64,000 nt of DNA from Sinosporangium album (GCF_900100605.1 NZ_FNCN01000003.1:1-64000); one strand, 5' to 3'. Positions 33,596 to 42,541 are shown, counted from the stretch's first letter. Program-made: numbers and translations. The notes: generated by a model from the letters alone, not told the origin.

Positions 33596-33716
33596 GCCCC
33601 CAGCTTTGCACGTCGGCGAACGTCTGAGAGGTCCCCACCCTAGTTGCCGGAGTAATGCAGTCCAATAGAGCGAGGTGACAGGTCATCTATGCCTAGGGTA
33701 TAGAGGCTGACTCTTA

Positions 33717-35801
33717 TCAGGCGAAATCGAGCTCTCCCTGAGACGGCGGAGAGTCGTCTCCTTCCACTCCTTCGATAATCTTGAGCAAGTCGACCATTCC
33801 GATATGGCACTTCTTGCTGGCTCTTCCATTCCCGCCGAATATGACTCCTTCGGAGCGAAGAATCTGTAACTGCTCACCGGAGTCCGTGACACCGGTAGGC
33901 AATTTTGCGGGAATAGATCCATCGCTTTTGAGTACCCGGTGACTATTTGGAAGAGAGAGTTCTTCAATCCATTTACTCACCGTACGTCGATGTATTCCTG
34001 CGACTTGAGCAATTACAAGATAGTTCGTCCACCTCCCACTGGGTATTTCGCTGAGAACCTTACGTGCAAGTGCCAACTTGGGGCTAACTGGGTCAACTTT
34101 GACGGTGTCGTCTGGGCCGGGCCAGATGGTAATCGCTAAATCGGCCAATTCTTCTCCGCGCTTCTTAATCTCGGCAGCGCCCCATCTGTCCTCTTTTGCA
34201 ATGCGGAGGTTCATGGCTAGTCCGCTGCCTGCAAGAATGTGCTTCTTAGCGGCGAATGGCTTATTGGACAAGCTCCCGTTGTACGCTGATAGCGTTAGGT
34301 TTCCGAGGGTATGAACAATCGTTTCATGTAATTCTTCTACTGTGCCCTCGGGGTTGATGTCATGTTCCAGATCTGTTTTCCAGTCCGGCGTCAAGCTCTG
34401 TGGGAGAATATGCTCAATCGATAGATTGGAGCTATCGAAGTCTATCTTCTCGTTTCGACCGATACCCTCTTCGAGGCAGCGGAGGACAAATTCTTTCTGG
34501 TAGGGTTTACCTCGCCAGTAGAAAGGATGTTCAAGTATGGCCTCTCGTACCATCTCGTCTGTCGGAAAACGTCCTCTCTGATGTGTAAGAGTTCGGGTAA
34601 CGGACTGGGCGCTGGGGACTTCGTCGTCTAAAGAACGAACGAGATCGATGAGCATCACGTTGTTGCCGGCGCGCCCCATGCCAATAAGCATTTGCCTTAC
34701 CATGTAGCTCTCGACCACTCGAAGAATGTCTGCGACGCCATCGGGGTCGACAAGGCGGTCCTCGTAGGCGAGCATGACCTTAAGGGCGACTGGGTAGACA
34801 ACTTTGGCCTTCCACCGGTGAAGCCGGTCTAGGGCCTTGCCGATAGTGGTGTTATTTTCCTCATCAGGGTGAAGGATACGCCGAAAGACTAGGGCCATTC
34901 GATATAGCTCGGAAACCCATTCCTCTATCTCTGACTCGCTCTCGAGTCCACTGAGATGACGCTGCTGATCTCGATATATCGAGTGCTGATTCGTTGGCCG
35001 CCCACCTCTTTTGATCACCAGGTCGAGCCAGATTAGGTCCACCAGCTGCTGCTCATCGAAAAGTTTCTGCATGGGCAGCCAGTAGCGTCCATAAATCCGC
35101 TCTCCAGCGATGGGGAGACGCATGAATAGGTAGTTCCGTAGCAGGTCTGCTTGGGTAAGCTTTAGTCCGGTATTATTGAGAGACTCGAATATTCTATAGA
35201 CGTTATCGCCGGGCTGTGCAGAAATCTCCACGAAAGAGAGTTTTCCGACCGCAACCTTTTCGATAGACTGATACCAGTCGCGGGAATTTGAGTCGTCATC
35301 GATGAGTTCTTCGAGCTGGCCCTTGAAAAATCTGTAAGCATTTCCTATGCCGTCCTCACCGCCTGCGGCGGGGTCGCGTTCTACGAGCTTGATCCAAGAG
35401 TCGCGATCAAGCTGTGTAGGAACAAGAGTGTACCTTTCAACGTGATCCGCGAACTCGTTCATGAGGTACTGTACGTCGATTTTTCTAGAGATTTGAGGAT
35501 GGTGTTCGCGGCAGCAATTGCGTATTGCGCAGAGAAGGATGCTTAGTGTGGTCAGCCTTTGTTGCCCGTCCACGACAAGCCAACCTTGAACACCTGACGC
35601 GGTTCTCGCTGGGCTGGGCGCAAGCACAACGGAACCGAGAAAATGCGTATCAGATTCACTGGAATGTGCAAGTTCGATAATGTCCGACCATAACTGCTTT
35701 AGCTGGTCGCGCTTCCAACTATATGACCTCTGGTAGAGGGGGATTATATACTGCTTTTCTCCCTGGAGGAGATCGCGCAGAACAGTCTCGTTGGCTCGCA
35801 C
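33717..35801 (-). CDS. GmrSD-type (DUF262/DUF1524) restriction protein with alkyltransferase-like C-terminal domain
   Basis: This 694-aa protein is a probable type IV (modified-DNA-dependent) restriction enzyme. DUF262 (about 1-240) carries IPLYQRSYSWKRDQL and VVDGQQRLTTL, the GmrS nucleotidase motif. DUF1524 (about 440-560) carries SIEHILPQSL and HTLGNLTLSAYNGSLSN, the His-Asn-Asn core of GmrD. A third domain (about 585-665) resembles the DNA-binding half of O6-alkylguanine methyltransferases: SGRWTNYLVIAQVAGIHRRT and NSHRVLKSDGSIP, where the acceptor PCHR is NSHR. GTG at 35801 with AAGGAG. Base composition is near 50% GC with A/T third positions, unlike the surroundings, so it was recently transferred. 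It stands alone. Confidence 0.92.
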   Translation of the reverse strand: MRANETVLRDLLQGEKQYIIPLYQRSYSWKRDQLKQLWSDIIELAHSSESDTHFLGSVVLAPSPARTASGVQGWLVVDGQQRLTTLSILLCAIRNCCREHHPQISRKIDVQYLMNEFADHVERYTLVPTQLDRDSWIKLVERDPAAGGEDGIGNAYRFFKGQLEELIDDDSNSRDWYQSIEKVAVGKLSFVEISAQPGDNVYRIFESLNNTGLKLTQADLLRNYLFMRLPIAGERIYGRYWLPMQKLFDEQQLVDLIWLDLVIKRGGRPTNQHSIYRDQQRHLSGLESESEIEEWVSELYRMALVFRRILHPDEENNTTIGKALDRLHRWKAKVVYPVALKVMLAYEDRLVDPDGVADILRVVESYMVRQMLIGMGRAGNNVMLIDLVRSLDDEVPSAQSVTRTLTHQRGRFPTDEMVREAILEHPFYWRGKPYQKEFVLRCLEEGIGRNEKIDFDSSNLSIEHILPQSLTPDWKTDLEHDINPEGTVEELHETIVHTLGNLTLSAYNGSLSNKPFAAKKHILAGSGLAMNLRIAKEDRWGAAEIKKRGEELADLAITIWPGPDDTVKVDPVSPKLALARKVLSEIPSGRWTNYLVIAQVAGIHRRTVSKWIEELSLPNSHRVLKSDGSIPAKLPTGVTDSGEQLQILRSEGVIFGGNGRASKKCHIGMVDLLKIIEGVEGDDSPPSQGELDFA

Positions 35802-36239
35802 TTTACTCCTTAATCGTAAGTGGCCACATAATAGTTACTTGACTGGTGGGTGGAGGCGTAGTTTGGTAACAAGACCACAACGAAAATCTTTGGCAATCTC
35901 GATGCTGTCAACTTTGAGCTCAAAGCAAGAGGTTGCGATGTGCGTATACAAAACGGGCATACTGCACGATATGTCCTTTTCGTGCCTGATCTCAACGAGA
36001 AATTGCGTGGATCCAGGGCGATGGGTTCTGTCGGCGGTATGGATCTCACTTCCAGGTCTTCCCATGCTGGAAAAGCTCGTCCGGGTGTTGCCTGGCTCCG
36101 TCGCCTCGAAGAAGTCCATCTACTTGACTGCAAAATGTTTCGGTGAGGGCATGGAAATCGCCTTACCTGGCACATGAATATGCTTGTTTGGATAGCTGGC
36201 AGAAAGGAGGCCCACTCCTAGTACGGCAGCCGCCATTTG
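35802..36239. other. Low-GC stretch without a confident gene
   Basis: Several overlapping open frames exist on both strands (plus 35940-36146, minus 35835-36119), none with an RBS or recognisable domain. One plus-strand frame reads plausibly (NLDAVNFELKARGCDVRI, YVLFVPDLNEKL) but has no start codon in good context. It is probably the decayed edge of the transferred segment. Confidence 0.4.
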
Positions 36240-37190
36240 TTAGCTGAGCTGGGTATATGCCGTGGCCAGGCGGGCGCGGCGGTGGAACCAGCGGGCCCGG
36301 GCCTGGTGACGGCGCCGCCAAGCCGACCAGTGAGCGATGTGTTCCAGTGACGGTGTGCGGGGGGCGGCGGCGTTGAACAGGCGCTTGATCTCAGCGACCG
36401 TCAGCGGGATCATGCCGGGCTCGGCGGGTGGCGGCTGGTCGGGCCGAGTCGGTGACGGTGCCTGGCTGTCGGTGCGGTGCCGGGCCTCCGCCGCACCGAC
36501 CGCGCAGACGGCCGGGGCGGCCATGACGAGCACAGTGTGCCGCAAGATCGCCTCATACAGGCGGACTTGGGCCTGGTCCAGCCCGAACAGGTCCTTGCCG
36601 AACTCGAATGCCTCCTCCACCGGCTATCTGAGCCCGGCCGCAGCGATCAGAAGGGACAGGGCAGCCGGCCGGCCTTCGGGGACGAAGCAGTAGTGGAAGG
36701 CGAGCCCGCCGGTGGAGCGATGCCTGCGGACCGGCAGGAAGTGGGTCGCGGCTGTGGTGGCGATCCAGGCCCGGGCGTAGGTGCGGTCGCCTTTGGAGCC
36801 GTCCCCGGCCGAGTGGACGGTCCACCTGCGTTTTTCTGCTTCAGGTGCCCGGCCACCGCCTGCTCGCAGGTCAGGCAGGTGCCGCCGCCGAGGGTGAGGG
36901 CGAAGGAGGCGCGGACGCGCAGCACGTAGGCCTGGCCCTGCTCCTCCAGGAAGGTGCGGAGCTTCGTGCAGGCGCCGTAGACCTCGTAGGCGGACGGCGC
37001 CCATCGCCCCCGCGGTGTCCCATCTGGCACGGTTCAGCAGCCGCCGGGTGGCATCGGGGCTGCGGTCGCCTATCCACTCGGCGATCGTCCAGCCATTGCG
37101 TTTGGGCAGGTCGGACATCACGGCACGGACGTACTTGGAGGCCTGCAGCCGTGGTTCGACCCTGGCGAACATCGGCGCCAGGGCGGTCAT
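36240..37190 (-). mobile_element. Decayed IS701-family transposase gene
   Basis: Minus-strand pieces follow the order of an IS701-type DDE transposase. The start is MTALAPMFARVEPRLQASKY, SDLPKRNGWTIAEW and LNRARWDTAGAMGAVR; the middle is EVYGACTKLRTFLEEQGQAY and WIATTAATHFLPVRRHR; the end is VEEAFEFGKDLFGLDQAQVR and TVAEIKRLFNAA plus RRRHQARARW. The pieces lie in different frames, a stop interrupts before VEEAFEF, and about 300-400 bp including the first catalytic Asp region are missing near 37015. It is not mobile. Terminal inverted repeats were not identified. Confidence 0.85.
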
Positions 37191-37331
37191 GAGCTCCTCG
37201 GTGTTCCGCTGTATCCGTGTGGCCTCTACGATAGGACGGCAGCCGCTCTCGATCTTGTTCTCTTCACACGGACATGATTATGAGCGGCTGTTCTCGTTGT
37301 ACTGGAATCCCATCACGAGATCGCATCGATC

Positions 37332-37865
37332 ATGGCCGCATCGTTCCAGCTCACACAGCAAATGGAGGCTGCGGTACTAGCGGAGGTCGCTGAGCGATTT
37401 CCGCTTTCCGTCGAAGCGGATGAGGTCAGGAGTTGTGTCGGCCACCTGGAAAAGATGATGAATTGTGGCCCAAGCTCGTACCTCAGCGAAGGGGGTGCGG
37501 CTTGCATTACCACAGATTGGGGCTGCTCGTTCAATAGCCGTTGTCCGGACCAGCAGCGGTGCCGACATGATGCTCATCAATCCGAGCATAATCGATCAAT
37601 CGGTTGAGGTTGACGAGCAGTACGAGGGGTGCCTCAGCTTCTTCGACGTGCGTGGAATGGTTCCGCGTCCGGTGCGGATCGAAGTGGAGCATCAGGATAT
37701 CGATGGGACCGTTCTTATCACTTCATTCGAAGGAGCGGTGGCCCGGCTCGTGTGCCACGAAATGACCATCTCGGTGGGCGCCTATACCGTTCGCGCATGA
37801 GGCCGGGGGTGCAACCGATCCCGGTTTCCCAGTACAAGGGCACCGGCCGGCCTTGGGGTGGCTGA
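37332..37865 (+). pseudogene. Peptide deformylase gene with two frameshifts
   Basis: Three consecutive frames together give a full-length deformylase. N-terminus: MAASFQLTQQMEAAVLAEVA, ending SSYLSEGG. Middle: GVRLALPQIGAARSIAVV and the metal-ligand motif YEGCLSFFDVRGM, ending VCHEM. C-terminus: DHLGGRLYRSRMRPGVQPIP, VSQYKGTGRPW. The first shift is in the GGGGG run at about 37490. The second is inside the catalytic HExDH motif at about 37762, where one base appears missing between ATG and ACCAT. As it stands no intact active site is made. Sequencing error in one or both places cannot be excluded. Confidence 0.88.
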
Positions 37866-37928
37866 TCACTCCCTGGGGCCGGACTCATCGTGGAACGCGC
37901 GGTATGGCCGACTGTACGGCAGGGCGGG

Positions 37929-38414
37929 CTATGCGGTGGTGAGCAGCGACCAGCACAGGAGGGCGAAGGCCGCTGTGCAGGCGATGGCGCGGATGAGGTT
38001 CCAGCGGACCCAGGGTTTTTCGAAGCTGTGCCGTACTTGCGCCGGGTCGGTGATCTGGGCGGGGGGACCGGCGGCCTCGAGGGCGTTGTTGAGGGGGATG
38101 TTGGCGCGGAAGGTGATGGCGAGGGCGGCGATGTGGATGGCGAGGGCGGCTGCCAGGGGGAGGGAGAGGGGGCGCCCGTCGAACGGGTCGAGCAGCAGGG
38201 CGATGAGGGTGAGCAGGGGAGCGCCGACGAAGCAGGCGGCGAACCAGCCGTTGAGGATAGCGACGTTGATGCGCTGCATCACCTCGATGAACGCCCGGTC
38301 GTCGACCCGGCGCAGGCCGAGCATGACCGAGCAGGCGAACGCGTAGAAGAGCCCGGCGACCAGGCCGGAAGTGACCGTGGCGAGCATGAGCGCCGCGTCC
38401 TGCCATGTTCTCAC
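37929..38414 (-). CDS. DUF1772 (anthrone-oxygenase-like) membrane protein
   Basis: This 161-aa membrane protein has four helices (about residues 8-30, 56-75, 83-104 and 138-158). Conserved family features are SGLVAGLFYAFACSVMLGLR with FIEVMQRIN after helix 1, FRANIPLNNAL, and SFEKPWVRWNLIRA before helix 4. The family includes fungal anthrone oxygenases, but most bacterial members have no known reaction. The ATG at 38414 is preceded by GAGGAGG-like sequence. It is probably monocistronic. Confidence 0.88.
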   Translation of the reverse strand: MRTWQDAALMLATVTSGLVAGLFYAFACSVMLGLRRVDDRAFIEVMQRINVAILNGWFAACFVGAPLLTLIALLLDPFDGRPLSLPLAAALAIHIAALAITFRANIPLNNALEAAGPPAQITDPAQVRHSFEKPWVRWNLIRAIACTAAFALLCWSLLTTA

Positions 38415-38498
38415 GTGTTCCTCCTCGGCCTTGTGTCCGACTCAGCACGCTAGCGCGCTGGTTCTGCGGAGTACATCCTGATTACACGTGTTCATCCA

Positions 38499-38854
38499 CG
38501 TATTGGCTCGGCGTCAGTATGTGTCTCACGACCCGGGCCCTCACCGACACCCTCACGGCGCTCGGCCGCCTCGCACCTGGCATTGAGTTCCTGATGAAGT
38601 ACGCGCTGCCGCCAGACCTCCGCGACCCGTAGGGGGCGGCCTTCGCCCAGATCGCCATGGCCGCGGCGGCCGAACGCGGCGAACCCTGGCTGACCTTCTT
38701 CACTCCCGACGACCTCTTGGCCACTCTGGCGAAGCACCACGTTGATGTGGTCAAGCAGGTCCTGGCGTCGGTGCTCTGGTGGCGCCAGGACGCGCCGTCG
38801 CCGGCCGTCGCCTGCCGCCTCGTCCGCGCGAGCTTCGACCATCTTTTCGGCACG
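38499..38854 (+). pseudogene. C-terminal remnant of a class I SAM-dependent (LCM-type) methyltransferase
   Basis: The plus strand reads YWLGVSMCLTTRALTDTLTA, LGRLAPGIEFLMKYALPP, an in-frame TAG at 38630, then GAAFAQIAMAAAAERGEPWL and TFFTPDDLLATLAKHHVDVV. This matches the second half of actinobacterial SAM methyltransferases of the leucine-carboxyl-methyltransferase type (GVTxYLTxEA, LAPGSE, FFTPDE). The SAM-binding N-terminal half is absent. Confidence 0.75.
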
Positions 38855-39075
38855 GGCCATGAGGGGCGGCCTGTGCCGTACGGACATTGTCCTCTTACAT
38901 TTAGTGCTTTTGTCCGTCAAAATTGGGCGACCCGGTGACAGAATGGATCCGGTCCGAAAGAGCTGCGGAGGACGGAATCGGCCATTCCCCATATCAATGA
39001 AGGGAAAAGAGGTTGACGGTGGAAGGGAGAATGTTCACCATAGCTGCAGGTGTTCCTGCCAGGAGGAGCGTCATC

Positions 39076-39728
39076 ATGCGGCTTGAGCTCTCCCGGCGTG
39101 TAAGAGCACGATGGCACTATGTCAGGTTCTTTTCCCTTGCCGAATGGCCTGTGGCTCTCGGGTTGACGGGGGTGGCGCTGACCTTCGTCACGCTGGGCCC
39201 GACCGTGCTGAGCTTCGCGCTCCTTCTAGCGTTATTGAGCGCCGTGACGACCGTGATCGGGTTCGGCCGGGAGATTCATGAGGCCGTGGCCAGGAGGTCT
39301 CGGTTCGAATTTGTCAGGATGAACTCCCTCCTGGCGACTATCGGCACGGCGACTCCCTGCAAGACCTTTTGGCGCGGGCCATGGAACGGGAGTTGGCCGA
39401 GGAGACGGGGGTCGGCGGCCACGACGTACGGTCGACGCGCGTGGTCGGCTTCGGCCGGTGGATCGAAAGGGGAGCGAAACCCGAGTTCTTCGGGGTGAGC
39501 TATCTTTCCATCTCGTCCAGGGAGCTCGCCGACCGCTACGTGAAGATATCCGAACGCCTGTACACCGGCCGCGTCCGCGCCCTGCCCGTGGACTTCCCGG
39601 CTCTCAAGCGAAGCCTCCTCGCTGGCGCGTCCATCGCGCATTCAAGCTCCTGCCCCGAGGACATCCGAAACTCGGGTTCCGTCCCCCTCCTCGTCGGCCT
39701 GCGCTTCGCCGTACTTGAGTGGGAGTGA
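39076..39728 (+). pseudogene. Two-helix membrane protein with broken Nudix-like domain
   Basis: The first frame (from an ATG at 39076) encodes two adjacent hydrophobic helices (EWPVALGLTGVALTFVTL, LSFALLLALLSAVTTVIGF) then FEFVRMNSLLA. The remainder is in the next frame: GDYRHGDSLQDLLARAMERE, LAEETGVGGHDVRSTRVVGF, ending FAVLEWE. RELAEETG resembles the end of a Nudix box, but its upstream part is missing. A frameshift or small deletion near 39335 split the gene. Confidence 0.6.
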
Positions 39729-39819
39729 ACGCCAGGACAATCGCCCCGAACTCATCTCTGAATGTCTGCCTCCTCTTCCGTTGCCTTGATGTCACCGTGG
39801 ACTCGGCACAGACTTCGGT

Positions 39820-40494
39820 TCAGCTCCGCGGAGCTTCTAGAGCATCGCTCAATGCAGAGAACCACGCGTCTGCGTGAGGGCAGGTTTTCCTGACACCGTC
39901 GACACCGAAGTCTGCGATGACCAGGGGGCCGTCCAGAGTTTTGCGGTAGCGCGGGATGAGATTGAGAAGGCGTTTCGACGGCGCTGTTTCAGGCCCTTCG
40001 TTGACCAGTTCCGCTCCGTGCGCTTCCATCACGATCCTCTGCACGACCTGGGACAGCGGCCGGTCTCCGAGGAGGTCACCCAACGCGTCATGACCTGCGA
40101 GGACCCAGGCTTCGACCTCATGGAGAACGAGGTGGGGGAGAAATCTGCGGTCGTGGACTGCCTCAGCCATCGCCCTCTCCACGTGGGCGACTCTGTCATA
40201 TGGGGAGCCGATGGGCCGTGTCCTCATCCCTGGCACGTCGGAGGGGAGCCCGTAGTAGTCGAAGAGAGTTGATAGCAGGGTGATGGAGGGATCTTGGAGA
40301 AGCAGTCGGATCTCCGTGACCAGCTTCTTCCATGTGGACAGGCCGCCTTTGTAGGAGGGGCCGCCCGCTGGGCGTTTAGTGGTATGGACTGACCAGGTCA
40401 CGTAGATCGTGGAGTTCATGAAATATGGCGATATGACCTCGCGGGCTATGCTCTCCTCAGTCTGCCCCTCGCAGAGGATGTGGAGACGGCGCAT
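39820..40494 (-). CDS. DUF4276 family protein (TOPRIM-like, probable defence effector)
   Basis: This 224-aa protein opens with LHILCEGQTEESIAREVI (about 4-21), in which the Glu pair matches the first TOPRIM-like acidic motif of DUF4276, and continues with LLSTLFDYYGLP (about 73-84), holding the Asp that follows strand 3. HEVEAWVLAG (about 128-137) and ETAPSKRL complete the family pattern. It starts four bases after the stop of the AAA ATPase gene, so the two are co-translated. Such ATPase plus TOPRIM/DUF4276 pairs occur in defence islands; a PARIS-like mechanism is inference. Confidence 0.88.
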   Translation of the reverse strand: MRRLHILCEGQTEESIAREVISPYFMNSTIYVTWSVHTTKRPAGGPSYKGGLSTWKKLVTEIRLLLQDPSITLLSTLFDYYGLPSDVPGMRTRPIGSPYDRVAHVERAMAEAVHDRRFLPHLVLHEVEAWVLAGHDALGDLLGDRPLSQVVQRIVMEAHGAELVNEGPETAPSKRLLNLIPRYRKTLDGPLVIADFGVDGVRKTCPHADAWFSALSDALEAPRS

Positions 40495-40498
40495 CGGG

Positions 40499-41584
40499 CT
40501 ATCCCTGCTCCGCCTGAGGTCGACCGCCGAGCAGGTTCTTCTCCCACAGTTCGCCCAGTGAGTAGTCGGCCAGCCATGCCTGTAGCCGGTCGGGGTCGGG
40601 TCTGTCGAAGGTGGAGACGCCGTGGGCGCGTTCGACCACGATGAGGTCGTTGAGTTCGAACTGGTTGATGAGCGTGACCGACTGGGTGGCGATGAGGACC
40701 TGGCTTTCCCGGCTCGCGGCGCGGATCATGTCGGCCAGCTGCACGATGGCGTACGGGTGCAGGCCCAGTTCGGGTTCGTCGAGTACGACGACGTCGGGGA
40801 GGTCGGGCAGGCTCAGCAGTGTCGCGAGGCAGATGAATCGCAGTGTGCCATCGGAAAGGGCGTTGGCGGGGAAGACGACGTCGCCGCCTTCCTGTCGCCA
40901 CCGCAGGCGGAGGCGTTCCTTTTCCTCGATGAGCACGAAGTCTCGGAAGAACGGGGCGACCTGCCGGACGGTTCTCACAATGCGTTTGTAGGTCGAGATG
41001 TCGTCCTCGCGGAGGCGCAGTAGCACGGCGGCGAGGTTTCCGGCGTGTGGGTGGAGGGTGATGTTGTCGGAGGTGTAGCCGCGTTGTTTGACGGGGGCGG
41101 CGGCGCCGGTGTCGTGGAAGTGGAAGACACGGCAGCCGCGCAAGACGTTCACGATGTGTTGCGCGGCCGATTCTTCTTGCCCGGTGAGGGCATTGGGGAG
41201 GCGGCTCTCGCGGTGGCCTTGGCCGAGTGAGAAGCGTTCGCCAGATGGGAGCCCGATCCACTCGTCCTCAAAGATCAATTCATCGCCCGCTGCGGGCATG
41301 AGAGTCGCCCCGTAGGTGTAGGGCGCGAGGTCGAGTGTGAGTTTCACGCGGGCGTTGCCTTTGAGGCCGCCGTGGAGGAGGGCCGAGGCTCCGCCGACTT
41401 GTCCGACGAAGAGGTTGAGCTCTTGGTCGACCAGGCGGCCGAGGAGTGCGAGGGCGGAGATGAAGTTGCTCTTGCCGGCGCCGTTGGCGCCGATGAGGAT
41501 GTTGAGGTCGCTCAGGGGGACCTTCGCCGACTCGATCGAGGTGTGGCCCTCGATCGCGATGGATCGAAGTCGGCGGCGTGTCAT
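40499..41584 (-). CDS. AAA family ATPase (AAA_21/SMC-like, defence-associated)
   Basis: This 361-aa ATPase of the ABC/SMC type has Walker A GANGAGKSNF (about 32-41), a lid or insertion of ~150 residues, signature-like NALSDGTLRFI (about 245-255), Walker B VVVLDEPELGLHPYA (about 266-280), and a switch region LIATQSVTLINQF (about 294-306). The C-terminal part ends in GELWEKNLLGGRP, as in DUF4276 partners. The ATG at 41584 has only a weak RBS. It is the first gene of a two-gene unit with DUF4276 and likely senses phage or DNA damage. Confidence 0.92.
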   Translation of the reverse strand: MTRRRLRSIAIEGHTSIESAKVPLSDLNILIGANGAGKSNFISALALLGRLVDQELNLFVGQVGGASALLHGGLKGNARVKLTLDLAPYTYGATLMPAAGDELIFEDEWIGLPSGERFSLGQGHRESRLPNALTGQEESAAQHIVNVLRGCRVFHFHDTGAAAPVKQRGYTSDNITLHPHAGNLAAVLLRLREDDISTYKRIVRTVRQVAPFFRDFVLIEEKERLRLRWRQEGGDVVFPANALSDGTLRFICLATLLSLPDLPDVVVLDEPELGLHPYAIVQLADMIRAASRESQVLIATQSVTLINQFELNDLIVVERAHGVSTFDRPDPDRLQAWLADYSLGELWEKNLLGGRPQAEQG

Positions 41585-41668
41585 GGAGTCAGCATAGATC
41601 GATCGGGGCGGCTGTTGTGGAGCTTCACGACCGGCGTAGACGAAAGCTCTTGTACAGCGTTTAAATAT

Positions 41669-41687
41669 ATAGGCTAGCCTATCCTAA
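41669..41687. promoter_or_regulatory. IdeR/DmdR-type iron box without an obvious target gene
   Basis: ATAGGCTAGCCTATCCTAA agrees with the 19-bp IdeR consensus (TTAGGTTAGGCTAACCTAA) at 15 positions. Plus-strand TTGTAC lies 14 bases upstream. Rightward only ~23 codons (VLIRAKDDHVAEGPAG and so on) precede a stop. Leftward the AAA ATPase starts 85 bases away. Confidence 0.7.
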
Positions 41688-41771
41688 CTCAATCGGGGCG
41701 GGCGTGGTGCTGATCCGGGCGAAGGACGACCACGTGGCCGAGGGGCCGGCGGGCCGGGCCGTCGAGGCGGT

Positions 41772-42494
41772 CTAGGGCCGGTCGGTCAGGTCTTCCAGGC
41801 GTTGGGCGACGCCGTCGAGGGTGCGTTCGACGGCGTAGTCGTAGAGGCTGGCGTAGTAGCCCGCGATCTTCTCCGGGTTCTCCGCCAGCTCATACGCGAA
41901 CGCTCCCATGGCGGCCAGACCTGGCATGTCCGCGTTGTCGCGGTATTCCCCGAACACGTCAACCATTCTCGTGCGATCCATCGCGCCACGCCTCCGCTCG
42001 TCCTCGACGGAGACGAACTGGCAGGCCGTACTGAGGATCATGCTGTACGCCAGCACGCTCTCCTTGCCGAAGCCGGCGTCCTGCAGCAGCCGTACGCCCC
42101 GGTCGATGATGGGCACGGCCCCCTGTACGGTGGGGCCGTAGACGGCGAGCCGGTGCGCCACGCCGGGATATCCGCGCAGCACGGTCCGCAGCTCGCCCAC
42201 CAGCACGCGGAACCAGTCGCGCCACGGCAGGTCGCCGGGGGGCAGCGGCATCATGCCCACGACCCGCTCCAGCACCCCCAGGACCACCGCCTCCCGGTCG
42301 CCGATGTGGTGGTAGATCACCGCCGGGTACGCCTCGATCGCGGCGGCGAGCTGGCGCAGGGTCCACCCGTCCAGGCCGTGCTCGGCGGTCAGCTCCAGGG
42401 CACGATCGATGATCTGCTCGGCGGTGACGGCGGGCAGCCCGGCTGCCCAGCGCGAGCGCGGCCTACTACTGCGGATCAGTGGATTGGCGGCCAT
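41772..42494 (-). CDS. TetR family transcriptional regulator
   Basis: This 240-aa regulator has a TetR HTH at residues 22-70 (TAEQIIDRALELTAEHGLDG, WTLRQLAAAIEAYPAVIYHH) and a ligand-binding helical domain of the TetR_C (tetracycline-repressor-like) type with LAVYGPTVQGAVPIIDRGVR. The substrate is unknown. I set the start at the ATG at 42494 because the upstream extension is not protein-like; there is no RBS, so the mRNA may be leaderless. A truncated acyltransferase remnant lies just upstream. Confidence 0.9.
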   Translation of the reverse strand: MAANPLIRSSRPRSRWAAGLPAVTAEQIIDRALELTAEHGLDGWTLRQLAAAIEAYPAVIYHHIGDREAVVLGVLERVVGMMPLPPGDLPWRDWFRVLVGELRTVLRGYPGVAHRLAVYGPTVQGAVPIIDRGVRLLQDAGFGKESVLAYSMILSTACQFVSVEDERRRGAMDRTRMVDVFGEYRDNADMPGLAAMGAFAYELAENPEKIAGYYASLYDYAVERTLDGVAQRLEDLTDRP

Positions 42495-42541
42495 GTGGTG
42501 AACAGTAGTGTCCGGGATTCGGCAGTGCCCAACCGGCCGTC

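Noticed and set aside
35791-36177. Plus-strand 128-codon frame after the GmrSD gene
   Set aside because: Overlaps other frames on both strands, has no RBS and no recognised domain; reported only as unassigned low-GC DNA.
40499-41584. AAA ATPase as an ABC transporter ATPase
   Set aside because: It has a large insertion between Walker A and the signature, no permease partner, and a DUF4276 gene attached; an SMC/AAA_21 defence ATPase fits better.
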